A stretch of 32,033 nt of DNA, taken from Actinomycetota bacterium. Its GTDB lineage: Bacteria > Actinomycetota > Acidimicrobiia > Acidimicrobiales > AC-35. The stretch lies in the NCBI GenBank assembly GCA_005884125.1, contig VAXP01000131.1:3786-35818 (forward strand), in the 5' to 3' direction. Both the position numbers and the translations under genes were made by a program. Of this stretch, positions 7,724 to 17,470 are shown in pieces (the first letter of the stretch is position 1; every line of letters starts with the position of its first letter). The notes beneath the pieces are model-generated. The model was given only the letters and a program-made list of their open reading frames with translations, was not told where the DNA came from and made no database searches.

Positions 7724-8848
7724 ATGGTGCGCCCTCACGAGGCGGTGGCGAGACGTCGCGTGGCCGTCCTCCCCGGCGACGACGCCGCCCCCGAGGCGGT
7801 CGAGGCCACCATGGGGCTGCTCGAGGCCATGGCCTTGCCGGTGGAGTGGGTGGTGCTGCCCGACGGTGAGACGATGGCCCGCAAGTTCTCCCGCCCCGAG
7901 CGCGACCAGCTCATCAGGGAGACGGTCGACTCCTGCGCCGCCGCCCTCTTCGGCGCGACCAGCGGGAAGACCGGCGCCGTCTGGTACCTCCGGTGGGGAA
8001 AGGACACCTACGCCAACGTGCGCCCGGTGCGTTGGCGGGAGGGCGTTCCCTCGCCCCTGCGAGACCCGGCGGGCATCGACTACGTGATCGTGCGCGAGAA
8101 CCTGGAGGACCTCTACGTGGGCATCGAGGGCGACCTCGGTGCCCTCCGCTCGTCGGGCCTCGACCTGCGGCCCCACGGGGGCCGCATCGACGTGTCTCCG
8201 AGCATCGGGCCGGCGACGGCGGCAGACGGGCGCTTCGCCGTGAAGGTCCTGACCAAGGAGAACACCGAGCGGGTCGCCCACTTCGCCTGCCGGCTGGCGC
8301 GGGAGCGCAAGGGCCGCGGGTATCCGGGCAAGGTCACGTGCTCGTGCAAGTACAACGTCCTCCCCCAGAGCGATGGCTTCTTCCGCCACACCGTGGCCGC
8401 GGTGGTCGCCGGCTACCCCGAGCTGGATTACGAGGAGTACATCGTCGACGACTTCGCCCGCCGGCTGGTGGCCACCCCCCGGGACCTCGACGTGGTGGTG
8501 ATGCCCAACCTCTACGGCGACATCCTCTCTGACGAGGCCGCGGCGACCGTAGGTGGCCTGGGCGTGGCCCCCAGCGGGTGCTACGGGGACGGCTTCGCTT
8601 ACTTCGAGCCCGTGCACGGCACCGCCCCCGACATCGCCGGTCGCGGCATCGTGAACCCCACGGCGACGACCCTTTCCGCAGCGATGCTCCTGCGCCACCT
8701 GGGCCTGGCCCTCGACGCGTCCCGGCTCGAGAGCGCTGTCGACGCCACCCTGGCCGCAGCGGACAACCTGACGCCCGACCTGGGCGGTCGGGGCACGACC
8801 CGCTCCTTCACCGGGGCGGTGCTGTCGAGGATCGGACAGGGGCGGTGA
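7724..8848 (+). CDS. isocitrate/isopropylmalate dehydrogenase family protein, probably NAD-dependent
   Basis: The 374-residue protein is a beta-decarboxylating dehydrogenase. The substrate loop LRWGKDTYANVRPVRW is at about 92-107, VIVRENLEDLYVG follows, and there is a metal/substrate Asp cluster around MPNLYGDILSDEAA. Near the C-terminus HGTAPDIAGRGIVNP has Asp-Ile where NADP-type isocitrate dehydrogenases have Lys-Tyr, so NAD is the likely cofactor. The substrate is uncertain: isocitrate, 3-isopropylmalate, homoisocitrate and tartrate-type relatives all share this fold. The true NADP-type icd is a separate gene at 16264, so this is a paralogue with another job. It is coupled by a GTGA overlap to an LDH2-type dehydrogenase, suggesting successive oxidation steps on hydroxyacids. 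Confidence 0.85.
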   Translation: MVRPHEAVARRRVAVLPGDDAAPEAVEATMGLLEAMALPVEWVVLPDGETMARKFSRPERDQLIRETVDSCAAALFGATSGKTGAVWYLRWGKDTYANVRPVRWREGVPSPLRDPAGIDYVIVRENLEDLYVGIEGDLGALRSSGLDLRPHGGRIDVSPSIGPATAADGRFAVKVLTKENTERVAHFACRLARERKGRGYPGKVTCSCKYNVLPQSDGFFRHTVAAVVAGYPELDYEEYIVDDFARRLVATPRDLDVVVMPNLYGDILSDEAAATVGGLGVAPSGCYGDGFAYFEPVHGTAPDIAGRGIVNPTATTLSAAMLLRHLGLALDASRLESAVDATLAAADNLTPDLGGRGTTRSFTGAVLSRIGQGR

Positions 8849-9900
8849 CCGCACGGGACGAGGCGGTCGGCGCCGTAGAGATCGGGCTCGACGATCTCCG
8901 CCGCCTGGGACGCTCGGCCTACGAGAAGGCCGGGCTCAGCTCCGGGGACGCGGAGACGGTGGTCGAGGTGCAGCTGGCCGCCGACCTGAGGGGCGTGGAC
9001 ACCCACGGGTTCCAGCGCCTGCCGTGGTACGTGGGACACCTCCTGGCAGGAAGGAACAACCCCAGCCCCCAGTGGCGGGTGGTGCGGGAGTCGCCCGTGA
9101 GTGTCCTGCTCGACGCCGACAACGCCCTGGGCCAGCTGGCCTGTGTGCGCCTGGCCGAGCTGACCATCGCCAAGGCGACGGGGTCGGGGCTGGCCCTGGG
9201 CGCCTCCCGCAACTCCAACGACTGGGGCTGCGGCGCCTACTACCCGCTCATGGCGGCCGAAGCCGGCTTCGTGGCCTTCGCCACCACCACCAGCGTCCCC
9301 ACGCTGGCCCCCTTCGGAGGGCGCACCAGGATGCTGGGCAACAATCCCATGGTCTTCGCCGTGCCCCGGCGCTCGGGGCCACCCCTGGTGCTGGACATGG
9401 CCCTCACGCCGGTGGCCCTGGGCAAGGTCATGCGGGCGCAGGCCGAGCACCAGCCCATACCGGAAGAGTGGGGCTTCCGCGACGACCAGGGCCGGCCCAC
9501 GACCGATCCCGCCGCCGCCCTGGCCGGGATCATCCCCGCCATCGGCGCATACAAGGGGACGGGCCTGAGCCTGATGATGAACGTGCTGGCCGGCATCCTG
9601 CCCGGCGGACGGCACTCCTCCGAGGTGGGCGTCGGTCACCGGGGCCAGCTCATGCTGGCCGTCTCACCCGATCTGTTCGGGGAGCGGGACCGGTTCCTCG
9701 GCCAGGTCGAGTCCATGGCCGCGGGCGTCAAGGGGGCCGAGCCGCTCCCGGGGGCGGTGGTGTCCCTGCCCGGTGAGCCCGAGAGCCTTCGGGCCGACCA
9801 GGCGAGGGAGCGGGGGTCCATCCGCTACCCGCCCTCGGTCGTGGCGGAGCTGGCCTCGATGGCGGCCTCGCTCGGGATACCGGGTCCCGACCGGGTGTAG
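8845..9900 (+). CDS. malate/L-lactate dehydrogenase family (LDH2/MDG2) oxidoreductase
   Basis: The 351-residue protein shows the LDH2 pattern: RGVDTHGFQRLPWYV with the expected catalytic His54, GSGLALGASRNSNDWG, FGGRTRMLGNNP, the LVLDMA strand and GAYKGTGLSLMMNVLAG. This NAD(P)-dependent family, unrelated to Rossmann-type lactate dehydrogenases, oxidises 2-hydroxyacids such as malate, lactate, ureidoglycolate or sulfolactate. The GTG start at 8845 overlaps the stop of the preceding dehydrogenase; it is preferred because it matches the family N-terminus and the coupling pattern of this genome. The family His commonly followed by S or G is G here. The substrate cannot be fixed from sequence. 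Confidence 0.85.
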   Translation: MTARDEAVGAVEIGLDDLRRLGRSAYEKAGLSSGDAETVVEVQLAADLRGVDTHGFQRLPWYVGHLLAGRNNPSPQWRVVRESPVSVLLDADNALGQLACVRLAELTIAKATGSGLALGASRNSNDWGCGAYYPLMAAEAGFVAFATTTSVPTLAPFGGRTRMLGNNPMVFAVPRRSGPPLVLDMALTPVALGKVMRAQAEHQPIPEEWGFRDDQGRPTTDPAAALAGIIPAIGAYKGTGLSLMMNVLAGILPGGRHSSEVGVGHRGQLMLAVSPDLFGERDRFLGQVESMAAGVKGAEPLPGAVVSLPGEPESLRADQARERGSIRYPPSVVAELASMAASLGIPGPDRV

Positions 9901-9927
9901 AAGAGTTGGCAGGGCCGGACAGGAGAG

Positions 9928-9936
9928 AGGAGGGGA
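9928..9936 (+). promoter_or_regulatory. strong Shine-Dalgarno before the amidohydrolase
   Basis: AGGAGGGGA precedes ATG 9942 by a 5-base spacer. It is one of few clear ribosome-binding sites here, and it stands in an intra-operon gene rather than at a transcript start. It decides 9942 over the in-frame upstream codon near 9906. Confidence 0.7.
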
Positions 9937-9941
9937 GCGGC

Positions 9942-11093
9942 ATGCCCATCTACTACTCGTGCGACTCCCACGTGGTTGAGCCTCCCGAGGTGTTCGAGGG
10001 GCTGGAGAAGGACTTCGGGAGCAGGGCGCCGCAGGTGCTGCGCAACGACCGGGGCGAGCGCACCGCCGTCACCCTGGGGAAGTTCCCCGTCCCCGTGGGC
10101 CGCTTCGGCATCGCCGGGCACCGCCTGGACGACCCCGCCACCGACGAGCTCATCCGGCGGGGATACGAGGGTCTCAACCAGGGGGTGTTCGACCCCGGCG
10201 CCCGGCTCAAGGAGCAGGAGCAGGACGGCATCGTGGGCGAGGTCATGTACCCGAGCATCAACATGGTCACCTTCTCGCTCCCCGACCGGGAGGTGGCGCA
10301 CGCCGTCTTCCGCCGGCACAACGACTGGATCCGCGACTACTGCAGCCAGGATCCCGAGCGCCTGATCGGCGTGGCTTGCCTGCCCCTGCCCGACGTGGAC
10401 GAAGCCGTGGCCGAGCTCGAGCGGGTCGCGGCCATGGGGATCAGAGGCGTCGCCATCCCCTGCACCGACCCCGCCGACAAGCCCTACTTCCACCCCGACT
10501 ACGAGCCCTTCTGGAGCGCGGCGGAAGCGGCCGGGCTGCCCATCACCATGCACATCTTCACGGGTACCACCTGGGACATGGGCTTCCCGCCCCATTGGGG
10601 CACGCCGGCGACGTCGATCATGGGCTACGCGCTGGCCTACGCGGGGGTGGCGGTGACGGTGGGCCACCTCATCTACGGCGGTGTGGCCGAGCGCCATCCC
10701 GGCCTGCGTTTCGTGGCCGCGGAGTTCGAGACGGGCTGGGTGGCGCACTTCCTCCAGCGCCTGGATCACGCCACCTACCGAGCCCGGGGCGAGGCCTCGC
10801 CCGACCTGACCGCCGAGCCGAGCGAGTACTTCCGCCGTCAGTTCTCCGTGACCTTCGAGGACGACGAGATCGGGGTTCGCACCCGCGACGTCATCGGCGT
10901 GGACAACATGCTCTGGGGCAACGACTACCCCCACCATGACTCCATCTGGCCCCGCTCCATGGAGGTGATCGGCCGCATCTTCGACGGAGTGCCCGACGAT
11001 GAGAAGGTGAGGATGACCAGCGGCAACGTGATCCAGCTCTACGGCATCAGCGAGGACGCCCTCCCCGGGGGCGGCACCGCTCGCTCGGACTGA
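9942..11093 (+). CDS. amidohydrolase family 2 (TIM-barrel) protein
   Basis: The 383-residue protein opens MPIYYSCDSHVVEP, where D8-S-H10 corresponds to the first metal motif of the amidohydrolase-2/ACMSD-like family. Further elements are EQEQDGIVGEVMYPS, LPDVDEAVAELERVAAMGIRGVAIP, MHIFTG, and a late WGNDYPHHDS holding the conserved Asp. Family members are metal-dependent hydrolases or decarboxylases of aromatic or other carboxylic acids, usually cytosolic. It follows the LDH2 gene after 41 bases with its own strong Shine-Dalgarno and precedes a broken acyl-CoA dehydrogenase, which points to an accessory catabolic operon. Hydrolase versus decarboxylase activity cannot be resolved here. Confidence 0.85.
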   Translation: MPIYYSCDSHVVEPPEVFEGLEKDFGSRAPQVLRNDRGERTAVTLGKFPVPVGRFGIAGHRLDDPATDELIRRGYEGLNQGVFDPGARLKEQEQDGIVGEVMYPSINMVTFSLPDREVAHAVFRRHNDWIRDYCSQDPERLIGVACLPLPDVDEAVAELERVAAMGIRGVAIPCTDPADKPYFHPDYEPFWSAAEAAGLPITMHIFTGTTWDMGFPPHWGTPATSIMGYALAYAGVAVTVGHLIYGGVAERHPGLRFVAAEFETGWVAHFLQRLDHATYRARGEASPDLTAEPSEYFRRQFSVTFEDDEIGVRTRDVIGVDNMLWGNDYPHHDSIWPRSMEVIGRIFDGVPDDEKVRMTSGNVIQLYGISEDALPGGGTARSD

Positions 11094-11107
11094 TCCGGGC
11101 TCGAGAG

Positions 11108-12339
11108 ATGACCGGCGCGGATGTGGCCATGAACCTGAGGCACGACGTGGAGTCGTGGCTGGAGCAGTGGTGGGATCCCGAGCGTCCGCTCCGGGAGTGG
11201 CGGGGCCTCTTGGCCGACTCCGGCTGGGGCTGTCCAACCTGGCCCACCGAGTGGTACGGCAGGGGGCTGTCGAACGGGCTGGCGGCGGTGGTGGCGGAGG
11301 TGTTCGCGGAGGTCGGGGCGGTGGGTCCCGCCGCGGGGGCGGGCATGGCCCTGGCCGCGCCGACCATCCTCGAGCACGGCTCGCCCGAGTCACCGGCGAG
11401 GACAAGTGGTGCCAGCTGTTCAGCGAGCCCGGCAACGGATCCGACCTGGCCGGGCTCACGACCAGGGCCGAGCGGGACGGCGACGAATGGGTGGTGAGCG
11501 GGCAGAAGGTGTGGACCACCGGGGCCCACCTGGCCGCCTTCGGCATGCTCCTGGCCCGCACCAACTGGGACGTCCCCAAGCATCGGGGCATCACCTACTT
11601 CGCGCTGCCCATGCGCCAGAGCGGGGTGGAGGCGCGCCCGCTGCGGCAGATGAACGGCCGGGCCTCGTTCAACGAGGTCTTCCTGACCGAGGCGCGCGTG
11701 CCCCACGCCAACGTGATCGGCGAGGCGGGTGGCGGGTGGGCGGTGGCGCTGGCCACCCTGGCTCACGAGCGGGGCCTGGCCACCGCCCGCCTGGCCGCGG
11801 TCCCGCCCCGGGGCCAGGGGCGCACGGCCCGGGAAGCGTCGGCCGAGGCGGCCGAGTACGCCAAGACCTACGAGTGGTACCCCCAGCGGGCGGGCCGGCC
11901 CGATGTGGTGCCGAGCCAGGCCCGGGCCACGGGGAAGGACGGGGATCCCGTGGTGCGCCAGGACGCGGCCCGGCTGGCGGCGTTGGAGCGGGTGGCCCGC
12001 TGGAACGTGGAGCGGGCCCGTGCCGGTCGGGCCGCGGGGCGCCCGCCCGGCCCCGAGGGCAGCCTGGCCAAGCTGTGCGGAAGCGAGATCGCCCGCGCCG
12101 CCTCGCGCCTCCATGCGGCCATGACCGGGGCGGGCGCCATGCTGTCGGGCCCTGCGTCGCCCCTGGAGGGCATCGTGGCCGAGATCATCGTCTCCGTCCC
12201 GGCCGGGTCCATCGCCGGAGGCACCGACGAGGTCCAGCACAACATCATCGGCGAGCGGGTCCTGGGGCTGCCCAAGGAGCCCCAGGTGGACGTGGACGTG
12301 CCCTTCCGGGAGGTGCGCACGAACGTCCCCCGGCGCTGA
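11108..12339 (+). pseudogene. acyl-CoA dehydrogenase interrupted by a small out-of-frame deletion
   Basis: Two frames together give one acyl-CoA dehydrogenase. Frame one, from ATG 11108, encodes the N-terminal helical domain up to MALAAPTILEHGSPE at about 11389. Frame two picks up at about 11386 with RVTGEDKWCQLFSEPGNGSD, the flavin/substrate middle domain (LTTRAERDGDEWVVSGQKVW), and continues through the C-terminal helical domain to AGGTDEVQHNIIGERVLGL at 12339. In the family, HG-x-PE is followed by about ten residues (Q-K-x-R-FLP-x-I) before TGE, so roughly 25-32 bases appear lost at the junction, a number not divisible by three. Either the gene is inactive or the base sequence here is wrong. 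Otherwise it looks intact, without internal stops. The context is the 3' end of the 7724 operon. Confidence 0.8.
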
Positions 12340-12393
12340 CGCAAACGCCCCGGACCGGTGGCGGAATGGTCGGGCGCGCCGGGGTGCCGCTGG

Positions 12394-12399
12394 TAGGTT
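12394..12399 (+). promoter_or_regulatory. -10 box TAGGTT for the purN operon, leaderless
   Basis: TAGGTT is followed by exactly 6 bases and then GTG 12406, so the predicted +1 is the first base of the start codon. Confidence 0.6.
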
Positions 12400-12405
12400 G
12401 AGATC

Positions 12406-12975
12406 GTGAGGCTCGGGGTCATGGTGTCCGGCAGCGGCACCATCCTGCGGGCCATCGCGGAGCACGACCTGCCCGTCGTGGTCGTACTCGCCGACCGGCC
12501 CTGCGCCGCCCTCGGGATCGCCGAGGACCTGGGTGTCCCCGCCGAGCTGGTGGAGCGCACGAGCTTCGCGCCCGACTTCGACCGCGACGCCTACACCCAC
12601 CTCGTGGTCGACGCCCTCAAGCGCCACGAGGTCGACGTCGTGGCCATGGCCGGCTTCGGCACCATCTTGAGCCCGGCCATGCACGGGGCCTACGGGGGCA
12701 TGATCCTCAACACCCACCCCGCCCTGCTCCCCGCCTTCAAGGGGTGGCACGCGGTGGAGGAGGCCCTGGCCTACGGCGTGAAGGTGACGGGCTGCACCGT
12801 GCACGTCGCCGCCCTGGACGTGGACACCGGTCCGATCCTGGCCCAGGAGGCGGTCGCGGTGCTGCCCGACGACACGGTGGAGACGCTCCACGAGCGCATC
12901 AAGGCCGTGGAGCGCCGGCTCTACCCGGCCACCATCCGGGACTTCATCGAGGCGGCCCAGGGAGCCACACCGTGA
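12406..12975 (+). CDS. purN: phosphoribosylglycinamide formyltransferase
   Basis: The 189-residue protein transfers a formyl group from 10-formyl-THF to GAR in purine synthesis. The catalytic set is visible: NTHPALLPAFKG (Asn and His), GCTVHVA, and the Asp of DVDTGPIL. The N-terminal phosphate loop reads SGSGTILRAI, where the usual motif is G-S-N-L: the Asn that normally contacts the substrate phosphate is Ile. It is slightly shorter than the common 200-210 residues. GTG 12406 is chosen because the -10 box sits 6 bases before it. The stop overlaps purH (GTGA), giving an operon purN-purH-folD-metF that both produces and spends folate one-carbon units. Confidence 0.92.
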   Translation: MRLGVMVSGSGTILRAIAEHDLPVVVVLADRPCAALGIAEDLGVPAELVERTSFAPDFDRDAYTHLVVDALKRHEVDVVAMAGFGTILSPAMHGAYGGMILNTHPALLPAFKGWHAVEEALAYGVKVTGCTVHVAALDVDTGPILAQEAVAVLPDDTVETLHERIKAVERRLYPATIRDFIEAAQGATP

Positions 12976-14483
12976 GGGCGCTTCTCTCCGTCTACGACAA
13001 GACGGGGCTGGAGGGCCTGGCCCGCGGTCTGGTGGGGCTGGGGTGGGAGCTCGTCTCCAGCGGGGGGACGTCGCAGGCCCTGGCCGCCGGGGGCGTACCC
13101 CACGTCGAGGTCGAGGCCGTCACCGGCGCCCCGGCCATGCTGGGGGGCCGGGTCAAGACCCTGCACCCCAAGATCCACGGGGGGATCCTGGCCGACCGGT
13201 CCAAGGACGAGCACCTGGCCGACCTGGCCGCCCAGGGCATCGAGGCCATCGACCTGGTGGTGTGCAACCTGTACCCGTTCATGACCGAGCCCTCCATAGA
13301 GACCATCGACATCGGGGGCCCGACCATGGTGCGGGCCGCGGCCAAGAACCACGACCACGTCGGCGTCGTCGTCGATCCCGGCGAGTACGGAGGCGTGCTC
13401 GACGAGCTGCGGCGTGACGGCGCCCTCTCCGAGGCGACGCGGCGCAGGCTGGCCCGGGCCGCCTTCGCCCACACCGCCGCCTACGACGCGGCCATCGTGA
13501 CCTGGATGGACGGCACGGCAGAGCCGCGGGAGGCGCTGCCGCCGACCCTCCACCTTGCCCTGGCCCGCACCGAGGAGAAGCTGCGATACGGCGAGAACCC
13601 CCACCAGCAGGGGGCCCGCTACCGCACCGTCGGCCGCCGGTCCTGGTGGGACCAGGTCGTGCAGCACTCGGGCCTGGCCCTGTCCTACCTCAACCTCTAC
13701 GACGCCGAGGCCGCCTGGCGCCTGGTCCACGACGTGGGGGACGGCCCCGCGGCGGCCATCATCAAGCACGCCAACCCGTGCGGGGTGGCCGTGGCCGCCG
13801 ACCTGGCCACCGCCTACCGGCTGGCGCTGGAGGGCGACGAGCGCTCGGCCTTCGGGGGCGTGGTCGCCCTGAACCGGCCCCTCGACCCGGCCACGGCCGA
13901 GGAGATGGTCGCCGGCCCTCAGGCCGATGTGGTGATCGCGCCCTCCTACCAGGCGGGAACCATCGAGGCCCTGGTGCGCAAGCGCAGGAACACCAGGCTC
14001 CTGGAGGCACCGGCTCCGGGCACCGAGGCCCTGGACCTGCGCCAGATCTCGGGCGGCTTCCTGGTGCAGGAGCCCCACCACTTCGAGACCACCCGTGACA
14101 GCTGGCGGGTGGTGACCAAGGCCACCCCCACCGAGGAACAGTGGCGCGACACGGAGCTGGCCTGGCGGGTGTGCGGCCACGTCAAGTCCAACGCCATCGT
14201 CCTGGTCGCCAACGGGCAGGCCGTGGGCATCGGGGCGGGCCAGCAGAACCGGGTGGAGGCGGGCGAGATCGCGGCACGCAAGGCCGCGGGCCGGGCCAAG
14301 GGCGGCGCCTGCGCCAGCGATGCCTTCTACCCCTTCCGGGACGGCGTGGACGCGGCCGCGGGGGCGGGGGTCGCGGTCGTGATCCAGCCCGGCGGGGGGC
14401 TGCGCGACGACGAGATAATCGCGGCCGCCGACGAGCACGGCCTCGCCATGGTCCTCACCGGCGAGCGCCACTTTCTGCACTGA
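12972..14483 (+). CDS. purH: bifunctional AICAR formyltransferase / IMP cyclohydrolase
   Basis: The 503-residue protein starts [20 protein letters not shown], the MGS-like IMP cyclohydrolase domain (about 1-190, with [24 protein letters not shown] and NLYPF). The AICAR transformylase domain follows, with [56 protein letters not shown] and [12 protein letters not shown]. It carries out the last two steps to IMP and uses 10-formyl-THF. The GTG start at 12972 overlaps the purN stop and matches the family N-terminus. The 3' end overlaps folD as TGATG. It is slightly shorter than the usual about 520 residues. Confidence 0.96.
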   Translation: MRALLSVYDKTGLEGLARGLVGLGWELVSSGGTSQALAAGGVPHVEVEAVTGAPAMLGGRVKTLHPKIHGGILADRSKDEHLADLAAQGIEAIDLVVCNLYPFMTEPSIETIDIGGPTMVRAAAKNHDHVGVVVDPGEYGGVLDELRRDGALSEATRRRLARAAFAHTAAYDAAIVTWMDGTAEPREALPPTLHLALARTEEKLRYGENPHQQGARYRTVGRRSWWDQVVQHSGLALSYLNLYDAEAAWRLVHDVGDGPAAAIIKHANPCGVAVAADLATAYRLALEGDERSAFGGVVALNRPLDPATAEEMVAGPQADVVIAPSYQAGTIEALVRKRRNTRLLEAPAPGTEALDLRQISGGFLVQEPHHFETTRDSWRVVTKATPTEEQWRDTELAWRVCGHVKSNAIVLVANGQAVGIGAGQQNRVEAGEIAARKAAGRAKGGACASDAFYPFRDGVDAAAGAGVAVVIQPGGGLRDDEIIAAADEHGLAMVLTGERHFLH

Positions 14484-15355
14484 TGACGGCGCGCATCCTC
14501 GACGGCGCCGCCCTGGCCGCCCAGATCAGGGAGGACCTCTCCAAGCGGGTGGCCGAGCTGGCAGGCGCCGGGGTCCAGCCCGGGCTGGGCACTGTCCTGG
14601 TGGGGGACAACCCGGCCAGCGCCACCTACGTGCGCCTCAAGCACAGCGACTCCGCCGAGATCGGCATCGCCTCCTTCGGCGAGCACCTGCCCACCTCGGC
14701 CAGCCAGGCCGAGGTGGAAGCGGTCATCAGGCGCTTCAACGCCGACCCCGCCATCGACGCCTTCCTGGTCCAGGTGCCGCTGCCCAAGGGTCTGGACGAG
14801 GCCGCGGCGTTGCTCGCCGTCGACCCCGACAAGGACGTCGACGGCCTGCACCCCGTGAACCTGGGGCGCCTGGTGATGGGGGCGCCCGGGCCCCTGGCCT
14901 GCACGCCGTCGGGCATCCTCGAGCTCCTGGTGCACTACGGGGTCGAGGTCGAGGGGCGCCACGTGGTGATCGTGGGCCGGGGCCTGACCATCGGGCGCCC
15001 CCTCGCCCTCCTGCTCGCCCTCAAGAGGCCCCGTTGCAACGCCGCCGTCACCGTCGTGCACACCGGTGTCGCCGACCTGGGGCGCTACACCCGTCAGGCC
15101 GACGTGCTGGTGGCTGCGGCCGGAAGCCCGGGGCTCATCAAGGCCGACATGGTCAAACCCGGAGCCGCGGTGGTGGGGGCGGGCGTCACCATCGAGGGCA
15201 AGAACCGCCTGGTGAGCGACGTGGAAGAGTCGGTGGCCGAGGTGGCCGGGTGGGTGACGCCCCGCGTCGGCGGGGTGGGGCCCATGACCCGGGCCATGCT
15301 GCTCAGCAACTGCGTGCTGGCGGCCGAGCGGCGGGTGTCCTCGCCGAGCGCCTGA
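14483..15355 (+). CDS. folD: methylenetetrahydrofolate dehydrogenase / methenyl-THF cyclohydrolase
   Basis: The 290-residue protein has [13 protein letters not shown] at the N-terminus, [23 protein letters not shown] with the catalytic Tyr-x3-Lys, [24 protein letters not shown], a [10 protein letters not shown] loop and the NADP-binding [18 protein letters not shown]. It interconverts 5,10-methylene-THF and 10-formyl-THF in the cytosol. In this operon it supplies the formyl donor for PurN and PurH and shares methylene-THF with MetF. The ATG start overlaps the purH stop. The cofactor loop reads GRGLTIG rather than the usual GRSxxVG, a conservative variant. Confidence 0.95.
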   Translation: MTARILDGAALAAQIREDLSKRVAELAGAGVQPGLGTVLVGDNPASATYVRLKHSDSAEIGIASFGEHLPTSASQAEVEAVIRRFNADPAIDAFLVQVPLPKGLDEAAALLAVDPDKDVDGLHPVNLGRLVMGAPGPLACTPSGILELLVHYGVEVEGRHVVIVGRGLTIGRPLALLLALKRPRCNAAVTVVHTGVADLGRYTRQADVLVAAAGSPGLIKADMVKPGAAVVGAGVTIEGKNRLVSDVEESVAEVAGWVTPRVGGVGPMTRAMLLSNCVLAAERRVSSPSA

Positions 15356-15370
15356 TGGGTTGACGGCTCG

Positions 15371-16252
15371 ATGGTCAGGATCGGCGAGCTGCTCGCCGCC
15401 GGGAGGACACTGTCCTTCGAGTTCTTTCCTCCCGGGACGGAGGAGGCCGAGCGCACCCTCGAGAAGACGCTGATCGAGCTCGAGCCCCTGGCCCCGTCCT
15501 TCGTGTCGGTCACCTACGGCGCGGGTGGGTCGACGCGCGACAAGACGCGCCAGATCGTCGTCCACATCGCCAGGGACACCTCGATGACGCCCATGCCGCA
15601 TCTCACCTGCGTGGGGCAGAGCAGGTCCGAGGTCGTGGAGATCGTGCGCCGGTACCGCGAGCTGGGCCTGGTGAACATCCTGGCCCTGGCCGGCGACCCC
15701 CCGAAGGGGGAGGGCGAAGGGCCCTCCGACTTCCGCTACGCCATGGAGCTCATCGAGCTGGTGCGCTCGCTCGGTGACTTCTCGGTGGGGGTGGCAGCCC
15801 ACCCCGAGCTCCATCCCCGCTCTCCGGACCGCGAGAGCGACAGGCGCCACCTGGCGGCCAAGCTGCGGGAGGCGGACTTCGCCATCACCCAGTTCTTCTT
15901 CAAGGCCGAGGTGTACCTCGCCATGCTCGACGAGCTGGCCGCCCTGCGGGTGGACAAGCCCGTGATCCCGGGGGTGATCCCGGTGACCAACGTCAACCAG
16001 GTCGAGCGCTTCGCCCGCCTGGCGGGAGCCGAGTTCCCCCCCGACCTGGCCCAGCGCCTCTACCAGGTCGGCGACCGCCCCGAGGAGGTCCGCCGCATCG
16101 GGGTGGAGGTGGCGACCGGGTTGACGGCCGAGCTCCTGGACGCGGGCGCCCCCGGTGTCCACTTCTACACGCTCAACTCCTCCCGGGCGACCAGGGAGAT
16201 CGCCGCCAATCTGGGCCTCGGTCCCCCGGGCCGTTCACCGAACGGACGGTAG
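15371..16252 (+). CDS. metF: methylenetetrahydrofolate reductase
   Basis: The 293-residue TIM-barrel flavoprotein has [14 protein letters not shown] near the N-terminus (Glu being the general acid in the family), [43 protein letters not shown], a mid-barrel [13 protein letters not shown] and [10 protein letters not shown] at the C-terminus. It reduces 5,10-methylene-THF to 5-methyl-THF, feeding methionine synthesis. It starts 15 bases after folD without a clear Shine-Dalgarno and is the last gene of the one-carbon operon. The last codons overlap an inverted repeat just upstream of the icd promoter box. Confidence 0.94.
   Translation: MVRIGELLAAGRTLSFEFFPPGTEEAERTLEKTLIELEPLAPSFVSVTYGAGGSTRDKTRQIVVHIARDTSMTPMPHLTCVGQSRSEVVEIVRRYRELGLVNILALAGDPPKGEGEGPSDFRYAMELIELVRSLGDFSVGVAAHPELHPRSPDRESDRRHLAAKLREADFAITQFFFKAEVYLAMLDELAALRVDKPVIPGVIPVTNVNQVERFARLAGAEFPPDLAQRLYQVGDRPEEVRRIGVEVATGLTAELLDAGAPGVHFYTLNSSRATREIAANLGLGPPGRSPNGR
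16231..16245. promoter_or_regulatory. inverted repeat just upstream of the icd -10 box
   Basis: CCGTT (16231-16235), a 5-base centre and AACGG (16241-16245) form a perfect 5-bp dyad at the very end of metF, five bases before TAGGCT. It could be an operator in the -35/-10 spacer of icd or a weak attenuating hairpin for metF; there is no T tract. Confidence 0.3.
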
Positions 16253-16255
16253 GCT
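16250..16255 (+). promoter_or_regulatory. -10 box TAGGCT for icd, near-leaderless
   Basis: TAGGCT begins within the metF stop codon (TAG, 16250-16252) and is 8 bases from ATG 16264, the same spacing as at 2631 and 7710. Confidence 0.55.
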
Positions 16256-16263
16256 CCACTTCC

Positions 16264-17460
<1,197 letters not shown>

Positions 17461-17470
17461 ACATCGCGGA

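Noticed and set aside
11155-11390. Reading the acyl-CoA dehydrogenase second frame from its own upstream start
   Set aside because: The extension is Gly/Arg-rich and does not match the family N-terminus, whereas the other frame does up to the junction.
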